A DNA stretch of 15,558 nucleotides from Pseudomonadota bacterium (GTDB lineage Bacteria; Pseudomonadota; Gammaproteobacteria; Steroidobacterales; Steroidobacteraceae), in contig JAFAGC010000111.1 of assembly GCA_023423065.1 (NCBI GenBank), positions 1 to 15,558 on the forward strand, written 5' to 3'. Both the position numbers and the translations under genes were made by a program. The notes under the pieces were generated by a model. That model made no database searches. It had not been told where the DNA came from and was given only the letters and a program-made list of their open reading frames with translations. Below are positions 8,127 to 14,647 of this stretch, piece by piece. The first letter of the stretch is position 1; the number at the start of each line of letters is the position of its first letter.

Positions 8127-9797
8127 GTGGAAAAACATTGGCTCAAGTCGTATCCACCCGGGGTTCGCCCTGAGATCGACGTCAATGAATACCCGTCCCT
8201 CAAGGAACTGATCGAGCGCGGTCTTGCGCTACACGCCGTGCGCGATGCGTACGTCCAGATGGGCAAGGCGCTCACCTACGGCGAACTCGACGTCCTGTCC
8301 GCTCAATTCGGCGCGTTCCTGCAGCACTCGTGCGGCCTGCAGAAGGGCGATCGCGTCGCCATCATGATGCCGAACCTCCTGCAATACCCCATCGCCGTGC
8401 ATGGCGCGCTGCGCGCCGGCATGACCGTGGTCAATACGAATCCCCTCTACACCGCGCGCGAGCTCGAGCACCAGCTCGTGGATTCCGGCGCGACCGCGAT
8501 CGTCATCCTCGAGAACTTCGCGCACGTGCTCGAGGAAGCGATCAAGCACACCAACGTCAAGCACGTCGTGGTCACGAGCGTCGGCGAGATGCTTGGGTTT
8601 CCGAAAGGCGCCATCGTCAACTGGGTGGTGCGGAAGAAGCGCAAGCAGGTGAAGCCGTTCACCCTGCCCGGCTCAAAGACTTTCAAGCAGGCGTTGAAGG
8701 ACGGCAGCACCGTGCGGATGAAGCCGGTGAGCCTCAATCATTCGGACGTCGCTTTCCTGCAGTACACCGGCGGAACCACCGGCGTAGCGAAAGGCGCGAT
8801 GCTCACGCACGGCAACATGGTTGCGAACGTGCTCCAGGCGCTCGAGTGGATCAATCCCTCGTTCCCACGCGATCCGGCGACGCTGATCACCGCGCTGCCG
8901 CTGTATCACATCTTCGCGTTGACGGCTAACTGCCTGCTGTTCGTGCGGCTCGGCTGGCGGAACATCCTCATCACCAATCCGCGGGACTTCCCGGCGTTCG
9001 TGAAGGAGCTGAAGAAGTACAAGTTCGTTTTCATAAGCGGCGTGAATACGTTGTTCAATGCCCTGCTCCACACGCCCGGATTCGACAAGGTGGACTTCAG
9101 TTCGCTGCAGGTATCGCTTGGCGGCGGAATGGCCGTGCAGGAAGCCGTTGCGAAGCGCTGGAAGGAAGTGACCGGCAACGTGCTTACGCAGGCGTGGGGC
9201 CTGACCGAGACCTCACCCGCGGCGTGCATCAATCTACCCGGCGAGGACTTCAACGGATCGATCGGGTTTCCGATCCCGTCGACGGAAATCTCGATTCGCG
9301 ACGACGACGGCAACGAGCTCGGGATCAACCAAGTCGGCGAGATCTGCGTGAAGGGCCCGCAGGTAATGGCCGGCTACTGGAATCGGCCCGATGAAACCGC
9401 TCAAGTGATGATCGGCAAGGACTGGCTACGCACCGGCGATATCGGCCGCATCGACGAGCGCGGGCTCGTGTACATCGAAGATCGCAAGAAGGACATGATT
9501 CTCGTGTCCGGATTCAACGTTTATCCGAACGAAGTCGAGAGTGTGGTTGTCACGCATCCCGGCGTGCTCGAAGCCGCGGCGATCGCGCAGCCGGATGAGA
9601 AGTCAGGAGAGGTCGTGGCGCTGTTCGTGGTGAAGAAGGACCCGAACCTGACCGAGCAGGCGGTCATCGATCACTGCAAGGATCAGCTCACGGGATACAA
9701 GGTGCCGAAGTACGTGTACTTCAGGAAGGATCTGCCGAAGACGAACGTCGGGAAGATTTTGCGGCGGGCGTTGAGGGATGAGTTGCCTCGAAACTAA
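8127..9797 (+). CDS. fadD: Long-chain fatty acid-CoA ligase
   Basis: This 556-residue AMP-forming acyl-CoA synthetase activates fatty acids to acyl-CoA through an acyl-adenylate, at the cytoplasmic face of the inner membrane, feeding beta-oxidation or lipid synthesis. Motifs in order: the P-loop YTGGTTGVAKG (213-223), WGLTETSP (357-364), the DWLRTGDIG segment (from 432), RKKDMILVSGFNVYPNEVE in the fatty-acyl-CoA synthetase signature (453-471), and the C-terminal PKTNVGKILRR with the adenylation Lys at about 543. Length matches E. coli FadD (561). GTG 8127 is chosen because it follows a G-run suited as a ribosome binding site and begins MEKHWLKSYPPGV, the usual FadD N-terminus; the frame is open upstream into tesA. 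The last 77 bases overlap a convergent DUF6502-like gene, leaving no room for a private terminator. Confidence 0.95.
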   Translation: MEKHWLKSYPPGVRPEIDVNEYPSLKELIERGLALHAVRDAYVQMGKALTYGELDVLSAQFGAFLQHSCGLQKGDRVAIMMPNLLQYPIAVHGALRAGMTVVNTNPLYTARELEHQLVDSGATAIVILENFAHVLEEAIKHTNVKHVVVTSVGEMLGFPKGAIVNWVVRKKRKQVKPFTLPGSKTFKQALKDGSTVRMKPVSLNHSDVAFLQYTGGTTGVAKGAMLTHGNMVANVLQALEWINPSFPRDPATLITALPLYHIFALTANCLLFVRLGWRNILITNPRDFPAFVKELKKYKFVFISGVNTLFNALLHTPGFDKVDFSSLQVSLGGGMAVQEAVAKRWKEVTGNVLTQAWGLTETSPAACINLPGEDFNGSIGFPIPSTEISIRDDDGNELGINQVGEICVKGPQVMAGYWNRPDETAQVMIGKDWLRTGDIGRIDERGLVYIEDRKKDMILVSGFNVYPNEVESVVVTHPGVLEAAAIAQPDEKSGEVVALFVVKKDPNLTEQAVIDHCKDQLTGYKVPKYVYFRKDLPKTNVGKILRRALRDELPRN

Positions 9798-10560
9798 TCG
9801 GAGATCGCGCACGTGAGCGGCGCAGCTTTGTAGTCAACGGCCGTTTGTCATCTATGAATGCAAATGCAAACGCACCTGCGGAGCAGGTTTTCTTGCGAGT
9901 GCCGGCTGAACGTACCGATCTGGTTTCGAGCCAATCATCTACCGCTTCGAGGAACGCGACTCCTTGCTTTTGCATGTAGTGTCGAAACGCCTGTGCCTCG
10001 GAGACGGGCAGGTAAAATACCTTGCAGGCTCGCTCAAACAACAAATCTTCCTTCTTTTCAGACTGCGTGTTCTTCATTACTGTTTCCGCCAGTCGAGCAA
10101 CACCCTCTGCAAGGTGACGAATCACTTCAGCTGTCGCCTGCGGCACACGTGCATGCCTTTCCGAAGGAATCCACTTCTTTCCGCGTGAACGCTTAATCAG
10201 CTTGCTCTTCTTTAACGTAGCAAATACCGAGTCGAACGACTGACTCGGGAAGTGCAGGCAGACAAGTTTTCGAAGTTCCAGTCTGTTCTCCACTCCCAAC
10301 GGCCTTGGAGTGCCGTCAGCCCGAAGAAAAGCGGCATTGGTGTGCCAGCTCCGAAGCACACTTCCTATCGAGTGGATATCAAATGGGGATCTCGAGCTGT
10401 GCTGTCTTTCGAGCGAAGCAGCTTTCGTGACGCACTCCTCTAAGAAGAACTTGGTCTCTTCGACCGTAGAGCCAGCTATCAGCTTGAGTCCCAGCAATCG
10501 GGTGATCGCGCTTCCTAGAAAGAAATCTGTTTCGCGGTCTCGTTCCTTTTGAGGCTGCAT
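9721..10560 (-). CDS. DUF6502-family-like protein A, helix-turn-helix segment missing
   Basis: The 279-residue product is related to genes B and C in this cassette and, I believe, to DUF6502; its function is unknown. It keeps the family landmarks SVLRSWHTNAAFLRADG (67-83, compare VLHRWHTDSAFLGPYG in C), AFLEAVDDWLETR and a final AGAFAFAFIDD near 228-238. Between the N-terminal helix (VEETKFFL, 33-40) and the Trp of the WHT motif there are only 39 residues, against 69-70 in B and C, and the helix-turn-helix segment found there in the others is absent. The last 41 residues (after FIDD) are basic and Ser-rich, and about 25 of them are antisense to the end of fadD. It follows gene B after 12 bases with a strong ribosome binding site. 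Base composition is well below the flanks. Confidence 0.7.
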   Translation of the reverse strand: MQPQKERDRETDFFLGSAITRLLGLKLIAGSTVEETKFFLEECVTKAASLERQHSSRSPFDIHSIGSVLRSWHTNAAFLRADGTPRPLGVENRLELRKLVCLHFPSQSFDSVFATLKKSKLIKRSRGKKWIPSERHARVPQATAEVIRHLAEGVARLAETVMKNTQSEKKEDLLFERACKVFYLPVSEAQAFRHYMQKQGVAFLEAVDDWLETRSVRSAGTRKKTCSAGAFAFAFIDDKRPLTTKLRRSRARSPISFEATHPSTPAAKSSRRSSSADPS

Positions 10561-10567
10561 TGGCTTA

Positions 10568-10574
10568 CCTTCCT
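10568..10574 (-). promoter_or_regulatory. Strong ribosome binding site of gene A overlapping the gene B stop
   Basis: AGGAAGG on the minus strand is seven bases before ATG 10560 and shares its first bases with the TAG stop of gene B (10573-10575). This is a near-consensus site and predicts that A is translated from the B transcript. Confidence 0.6.
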
Positions 10575-11448
10575 ATTTCTTCCTTGACGTTCTACGGCGT
10601 ATTTGCGAAGGGCGTGCGGCAGCCACGGCAACCGTGACCTGCATGCCGTATTTCTTTCTGTCGGCTGAATGGCCCCCCAGTTGTGCGATGGCTTCGAGAA
10701 AGGCGGCTTTTCGTTCTTCAAGCAGTCGAACCGAGGCGAGAGCCTGTGGTAGGGATTCAAACCCCAAACTGATGTGATTTGTAGTTGAGTCGAGCTCGTT
10801 CTCTTGTGGCGTTTGGCTTAATAGTGCCAGCTGACTCACAAAGGGTCGGATCGCGCGCAGAGCGGAAACAGTTGCCTTGGGAACAGGTGCCTCCGTACGA
10901 ATGAGGCGAATGAGCCCGCTTCTCTCTTGTCGCACCATTCGAAGACGTTTCATCTCGGTAAACATCGCCCTAGCAGGAATATCTCCGCTGTACGCCCTCA
11001 CAAGCTCTGAGAAACTCTTTCGGTGACCGTCGAATTGCAGCGACACAGCTTTACCTGACCCATTTGAGTATCGAGCGTCCGAAATCCAGCCAAGAGCGAC
11101 CTGCACTGCGCGATTGTGGGGCTTGGTTTCTGCAGTTGCGGGTCGAGTGCTCGACCGCAGTAGCCTCGAGACTTCAATTCGGGTCAAACCTGTGGAGGCA
11201 GCAATTCGCGCAATCGACGCTCTACTTGTGGAGTTCTCAAGGTCGCGCGCCGCGCAGACATAAGCCACTTTCATCAATCTAACTGTGCGATGAAAGCCAT
11301 ACCCTGAAGCAACGAGCAATTGCGACAGGCTACCTAGAACTCGCTCTAGATTCCGGTCCAGCTCTCTCGAAGCATTGCTGACATGCCGAGCCAAACCTCT
11401 CGGTGCTTGCTTACCAGCCCGATGGTTTGCTGAGCGGGATCCGGCCAT
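10573..11448 (-). CDS. DUF6502-family-like protein B with predicted helix-turn-helix
   Basis: This encodes a 291-residue predicted cytoplasmic protein of unknown function, a divergent paralogue of A and C. After a basic N-terminus of about 30 residues comes a helical region (LSQLLVASGYGFHRTVRLMK), then a helix-turn-helix-like segment at about 76-98 (SIARIAASTGLTRIEVSRLL). It aligns with VSTSRISILTGVPKRDVERL in C. The central motif is degenerate: WISDARY (121-127) replaces WHTDSAF. The middle (KSFSELVRAYSGDIPARAM) and the later helix (SVRLLEERKAAFLEAI) also follow the C pattern. The end is basic (RRRTSRKK). ATG 11448 lacks a clear ribosome binding site. DNA binding is inferred from the motif only. 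The gene is 184 bases downstream of the repeat-protein gene and 12 bases upstream of A. Confidence 0.62.
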   Translation of the reverse strand: MAGSRSANHRAGKQAPRGLARHVSNASRELDRNLERVLGSLSQLLVASGYGFHRTVRLMKVAYVCAARDLENSTSRASIARIAASTGLTRIEVSRLLRSSTRPATAETKPHNRAVQVALGWISDARYSNGSGKAVSLQFDGHRKSFSELVRAYSGDIPARAMFTEMKRLRMVRQERSGLIRLIRTEAPVPKATVSALRAIRPFVSQLALLSQTPQENELDSTTNHISLGFESLPQALASVRLLEERKAAFLEAIAQLGGHSADRKKYGMQVTVAVAAARPSQIRRRTSRKK

Positions 11449-11493
11449 ATGGTGGCCGAGAATAATGGATTCATGGGGTTACTCGAAGCGGCA

Positions 11494-11517
11494 AGCCTTA
11501 GAGGCTCGACAAGTCGA
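11494..11517. promoter_or_regulatory. Two adjacent inverted repeats upstream of gene B
   Basis: AGCCT-tag-AGGCT (11494-11506) is directly joined to TCGAC-aa-GTCGA (11506-11517), about 45-70 bases upstream of the gene B start, within the 184-base gap between the repeat-protein gene and B. This is a plausible operator or small hairpin. No T-run follows on the minus strand, so it is unlikely to be an intrinsic terminator. The rest of the gap (11449-11632) shows no gene. Confidence 0.3.
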
Positions 11518-11632
11518 ATAACTGCGCAAATGCACCAATTTCTCGAATGTGAATTACGCGAATCTTGGAAGACTATGGGAATGAGATCGAGCGAGGCGGC
11601 GTCAGATGCGGAATTGGTCCAAACCCCACGAA

Positions 11633-12481
11633 CTAGTTCGATTGAGCGCCCGAACCGATGATTGCGTTGGTCGATGCGCCGGACCCGATGATCGCATTGG
11701 ATTGAATTCCGGAACCGATGATCGCGCTTGTCGAGACACCGGAGCCGATAATTGCGCTCGTCTGCACTCCAGAGCCGATGATTGCGTTGGTCGATGCGCC
11801 GGATCCGATGATCGCATTGGATCGAATCCCGGAGCCGATGATCGCGCTTGTCGAGACACCGGAGCCGATAATTGCGCTCGTCTGCGCACCAGAGCCGATG
11901 ATTGCGTTCCTCGACGAACCGGAGCCCACAATCTCACTCGCCTGACCTTCCACCAAGCTGACTGCGTCAGTTGTGCGTACCGAGGCGGCGACAATCGTGC
12001 CGCCAATTTGCGGTTGAGTACCGATGACCTCAACACGTTCGCCCAAGCGCGGAGACGAAGTGGCGATTGATATCGGTGTGCTTCCAGCAATCGCAAACGA
12101 ACCCACATCTGCCCTGCTGATTGAAACTTCACCGAGGATGTAGACCGGAGAGACCCCAGGAATGTACTGAATGCCAAGGGAAGAAACCGTAGTTGCGACA
12201 AGTGCGCCGTCCTCATCGGCAACCGCGGAAATTGACGCATATCTCACCGAGTCATCCGCCGATGGGTCGCAGATTCCCGCGAGAACAAATTCGTCTGTAA
12301 ACCGAAATTGAAGCCCGAGTGCCTGAAACGATTGACCTTGGCAATTGACCGCTTCAACTTGGGCAACCACCAAGGTTGGCTTGGTGATGTTTGGGCTCGC
12401 GACCGACTGTTGAGAAAGTCCTAAAACGGCGGCTGCTACCGGTAGCAAACCGGTTAGCAGATTCTGAGGACCGCTTTTCAC
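11633..12481 (-). CDS. Predicted exported protein with DUF5666-like modules and ten AIIGSG decapeptide repeats
   Basis: The 282-residue product has a signal peptide (Lys2, hydrophobic core LLTGLLPVAAAVLGL, cleavage near SVAS at 26-29). Two beta-rich modules follow at about 36-102 and 112-172. The second (VYILGEVSISRADVGSFAI, then LGERVEVIGTQPQIGGTIVA) resembles DUF5666, a family of small barrel-like domains. Cys47 and Cys71 could form a disulfide. Residues 183-282 are ten perfect-length 10-residue units of consensus AIIGSG(A/V/I)xx(N/S), running to the stop codon. The GTG start at 12481 is the first possible one, since an in-frame TAA directly precedes it. Alternating hydrophobic triplet and GSG turn suggests a beta-solenoid or adhesin-like surface segment; that is inference. 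It sits between DUF6502-like genes C and B on the same strand. Function is unknown. Confidence 0.75.
   Translation of the reverse strand: MKSGPQNLLTGLLPVAAAVLGLSQQSVASPNITKPTLVVAQVEAVNCQGQSFQALGLQFRFTDEFVLAGICDPSADDSVRYASISAVADEDGALVATTVSSLGIQYIPGVSPVYILGEVSISRADVGSFAIAGSTPISIATSSPRLGERVEVIGTQPQIGGTIVAASVRTTDAVSLVEGQASEIVGSGSSRNAIIGSGAQTSAIIGSGVSTSAIIGSGIRSNAIIGSGASTNAIIGSGVQTSAIIGSGVSTSAIIGSGIQSNAIIGSGASTNAIIGSGAQSN
11636..11935 (-). repeat. Ten in-frame 30-base tandem repeats with a 120-base higher-order unit
   Basis: The repeats encode the AIIGSG decapeptides of the exported protein. A second level of order is visible: bases 11657-11776 and 11777-11896 are head-to-tail copies of a four-unit block, differing at 6 of 120 positions by my count. 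The protein variants cycle as QTS, VSTS, I(R/Q)SN, ASTN in each block. Unit and block lengths are multiples of three, so copy-number change would lengthen or shorten the protein without a frameshift. Confidence 0.93.
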
Positions 12482-12516
12482 TTAATCTTTCCCCGGATCG
12501 TTATTTTGCGACACAA

Positions 12517-12535
12517 ATCACAGACATTCAGTGAT
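12517..12535. promoter_or_regulatory. Candidate operator palindrome upstream of the repeat-protein gene
   Basis: ATCACAGACATTCAGTGAT is an imperfect palindrome: 8-base arms with one mismatch around a 3-base centre. It begins about 35 bases upstream of the GTG start at 12481, in the 131-base gap below gene C. The size and symmetry suit a dimeric helix-turn-helix regulator, and B or C are obvious candidates. I found no convincing promoter hexamers to pair it with. Confidence 0.35.
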
Positions 12536-12541
12536 CTGCCC

Positions 12542-12588
12542 CCTCCCGGCATAAGTTAACCCTTCGGGGGAGGTGCGTCAAAGCGCAC
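12542..12588. other. Hairpin-rich stretch between gene C and the repeat-protein gene
   Basis: Three inverted repeats are packed here: CCTCCC/GGGAGG (12542-12547 with 12568-12573), CCC-ttcg-GGG inside it (12560-12569), and GTGCG/CGCAC (12573-12577 with 12584-12588). No U-run follows on the transcribed minus strand, so it is not a standard intrinsic terminator. It could be a leader structure, an attenuator or a processing site. Confidence 0.3.
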
Positions 12589-12612
12589 ATGGTTTGCACA
12601 AAGGGAAAGCGG

Positions 12613-13476
12613 CTAAGTCTTAGAATCTCCTCGAATTACTTGGGTCAAGTTCACGGGTACGTCACTGGGTGCGATGTATTGGAACACGCTGACTCCGGTT
12701 TCAATTCTTTCTTCCGGTCGTTTAAGCGTGCGGCGCTCTAATCCGGCGAGCCAATCATCGATTTCCGAAAGCATCGCATGCGAACGTTCGCGCACGTATG
12801 CATCGAACTCTTCTCGACATTCTTCTGGAAGACCGCCGGCAGGAAACACTGAGCGCTCAATTCGTTTTGGAGAAGTCTTTGGATCCATATTGAATTGAAG
12901 CGTCGATGCAAGATTCGTCATCGAAGCACCGAAGTGCTCAAGCATCTCTGCCGATAGCGGCTCAGGTACCACGTAAGAGCGCGACAAGACTTTTACGTGC
13001 GTCTCGCCTGATCTAGCAATCATTCCTGCAGAAAGCAGCTGTTCAAACGCACTCTGCGGTTCGATTTGTATCGGTGAACCGGCTACAAGCTCAAAAAAGG
13101 TCCTTGTGCTAGTTCCTCGAATGGGCAGCTCCAGAGGCACACCATATGGTCCCAAGAATGCTGAATCTGTATGCCAACGATGGAGAACCGCGGCTAAGGC
13201 TTGTACATCTGTTGGCTTTGGAATCTTCAGCCAATCTTCGGAACTGACTAACCGCTCAACATCTCTCTTCGGGACACCCGTTAGAATCGAAATGCGTGAA
13301 GTAGAGACCTTGGCATCAAGCGCAACTGCATCTGCAATTATCGTTTCAACGTAGATGCCACGAAGCAGTTCGATGAACTCATCGAATCGAACTCCAGCTC
13401 TGAACAGGATACGCACCAATGGCTTCAGCACCTTGCGAAGGGTGTGCACGAGCTGTGCGCGGTACGTATCGCTCAT
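12613..13476 (-). CDS. DUF6502-family-like protein C with predicted helix-turn-helix
   Basis: This encodes a 287-residue predicted cytoplasmic protein and is the most complete of the three paralogues. I recognise it as DUF6502-like with moderate confidence; the family has no established function that I know of. An N-terminal helical region (LRKVLKPLVRILFRAGVRFDEFIELL, about 13-38) leads to a helix-turn-helix-like segment at 57-78 (STSRISILTGVPKRDVERLV), then the motif VLHRWHTDSAFLGPYG (98-113). Later come FFELVAG, the helix AMLSEIDDWLAGLERR, and a C-terminal GVSVFQY strand. The chosen ATG at 13476 is preceded by GAGG eight to nine bases upstream; the frame is open to 13539 inside dgt, but that extension (MRLSSTRVSAAD) looks non-native. 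It begins 25 bases after the dgt stop on the same strand, so readthrough from aroB-dgt is likely. Base composition is low compared with dgt. Confidence 0.7.
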   Translation of the reverse strand: MSDTYRAQLVHTLRKVLKPLVRILFRAGVRFDEFIELLRGIYVETIIADAVALDAKVSTSRISILTGVPKRDVERLVSSEDWLKIPKPTDVQALAAVLHRWHTDSAFLGPYGVPLELPIRGTSTRTFFELVAGSPIQIEPQSAFEQLLSAGMIARSGETHVKVLSRSYVVPEPLSAEMLEHFGASMTNLASTLQFNMDPKTSPKRIERSVFPAGGLPEECREEFDAYVRERSHAMLSEIDDWLAGLERRTLKRPEERIETGVSVFQYIAPSDVPVNLTQVIRGDSKT

Positions 13477-13501
13477 TAGTTGCGCCTCATCGTTCTCGCA
13501 C

Positions 13502-14644
13502 TCATCTGCTGCGGATACGCGCGTACTCGACAAACGCAAACCTATCCGTCATCCCCGCCACATAATCCGCAACAACACGCGCCCTTGCGGCGATACCGCC
13601 CTCGGCGTCAGCGCGGCTGACTAGCAACTGATGTTCGGCTGGCAGGCGATTCGGCTCCTTCAGGTACGTCTCAAACAAGGTCTTGAGCGTCGAGCGCGCC
13701 TCATCCATGACGGTCTTCACCTTTGGATGATTGTAGAGCTTCGTACGCAGGAAGCGTTTGAGTTCCTGATGTTCCTCGAGCGCCTCGACACTCAGCGAAA
13801 TCAGCGACCGTCCTTGTGAGCGTACCGCATCGATACTGTCCACCTTTGCTTCCGCTATGTTCTTTTTCGCCTGAACGATCAGATCGCTGACCAGGTAGTC
13901 GACCATGCGACGGATGGTTTCGTACAGTTGTCGGCGGGAAGGAACATCGGGGTAACGCTGGACAACCTCCGAGTGGAATCGTTCGAAAACGCGGACTTCC
14001 CGAAGGTCGCTGACGTCTATCAATCCTGCGCGCACTCCATCGTCGACATCGTGATTGTTATAGGCAATGGCATCGGCGAGGTTCGCCAGCTGAGCCTCGA
14101 GGCCGGGCTGCGTCCGATTCAAGAACCGTTCGCCAACGTCTCCCAGCTGGCGCGCGTTCTGCGCGGAGCAGTGTTTCAGCACGCCTTCGCGGCACTCGAA
14201 TGTGAGGTTCAGGCCGGGAAATTCCGCATATCGCTCTTCGAGCTCGTCGACGACTCGCAACGACTGCAGGTTGTGCTCGAAGCCGCCGTATTCGCGCATG
14301 CACTCGTTGAGCGCATCCTGGCCCGCGTGGCCGAACGGGGTATGGCCGAGATCGTGCGCGAGACAGATGGCTTCGGTCAGCGTCTCGTTCAGCCCCAGCG
14401 CCCGCGCGACGGTGCGGCCAATCTGCGCGACTTCGAGCGAGTGGGTGATCCGCGTGCGGTACAGGTCGCCTTCGTGGTTCACGAAAACCTGGGTCTTGTA
14501 GACCAGGCGGCGGAACGCGTTCGAATGGATGATTCGGTCGCGGTCGCGCTGGAATTCGCTCCGAAATCGCGGTGGCGGCTCTGGATAACGTCGGCCGCGG
14601 CTCTTTTCATCGATGGCAGCGTACGACGCGAGCCCCGCGTTCAT
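13502..14644 (-). CDS. dgt: Deoxyguanosinetriphosphate triphosphohydrolase-like HD protein
   Basis: The 380-residue HD-domain hydrolase belongs to the dGTPase family, which splits dGTP (or other dNTPs) to the nucleoside and triphosphate in the cytoplasm. The N-terminus carries the family pattern RYPEPPPRFRSEFQRDRDRIIHS and FRRLVYKTQVF. Metal ligands are visible as His68 (RITHSLEV), His97-Asp98 in LAHDLGHTPFGHAG, and Asp191 in ANLADAIAYNNHD. The length fits the dGTPase-like type 2 subgroup (about 375-380) rather than the longer E. coli Dgt, so substrate preference may be broader. ATG 14644 follows the aroB stop after three bases (TGAGTCATG), indicating an operon. Gene C starts 25 bases downstream. 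A pairing of aroB with a dgt-like gene is familiar in several proteobacteria. Confidence 0.93.
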   Translation of the reverse strand: MNAGLASYAAIDEKSRGRRYPEPPPRFRSEFQRDRDRIIHSNAFRRLVYKTQVFVNHEGDLYRTRITHSLEVAQIGRTVARALGLNETLTEAICLAHDLGHTPFGHAGQDALNECMREYGGFEHNLQSLRVVDELEERYAEFPGLNLTFECREGVLKHCSAQNARQLGDVGERFLNRTQPGLEAQLANLADAIAYNNHDVDDGVRAGLIDVSDLREVRVFERFHSEVVQRYPDVPSRRQLYETIRRMVDYLVSDLIVQAKKNIAEAKVDSIDAVRSQGRSLISLSVEALEEHQELKRFLRTKLYNHPKVKTVMDEARSTLKTLFETYLKEPNRLPAEHQLLVSRADAEGGIAARARVVADYVAGMTDRFAFVEYARIRSR

Positions 14645-14647
14645 GAC

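Noticed and set aside
9798..9850. Possible intrinsic terminator after fadD
   Set aside because: No stem followed by a T-run is visible, and the region is coding for the convergent gene A.
11636..11935. Regular 30-base repeats that might be taken for a CRISPR array
   Set aside because: The units are directly abutting with no spacers, are in frame with a coding sequence and vary at codon level. They are protein-coding tandem repeats.
11606..12070. Open frames on the plus strand and in a second minus frame through the repeat tract (for example MIALVETPEP repeats)
   Set aside because: A 30-base unit lacking stops keeps several frames open. Only the minus frame from 12481 has a signal peptide and domain-like upstream sequence.
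12438..12460. GCTACCGGTAGC palindrome and a neighbouring ACCGGT repeat in the repeat-protein signal peptide region
   Set aside because: It falls inside codons for the signal peptide (LTGLLPVA) and is explained by codon choice; there is no support for a binding site.
9721..13476. Possibility that the low-GC region is an insertion sequence or integrative element
   Set aside because: No transposase, integrase, tRNA-derived attachment site, terminal inverted repeats or target duplications were found at the edges.
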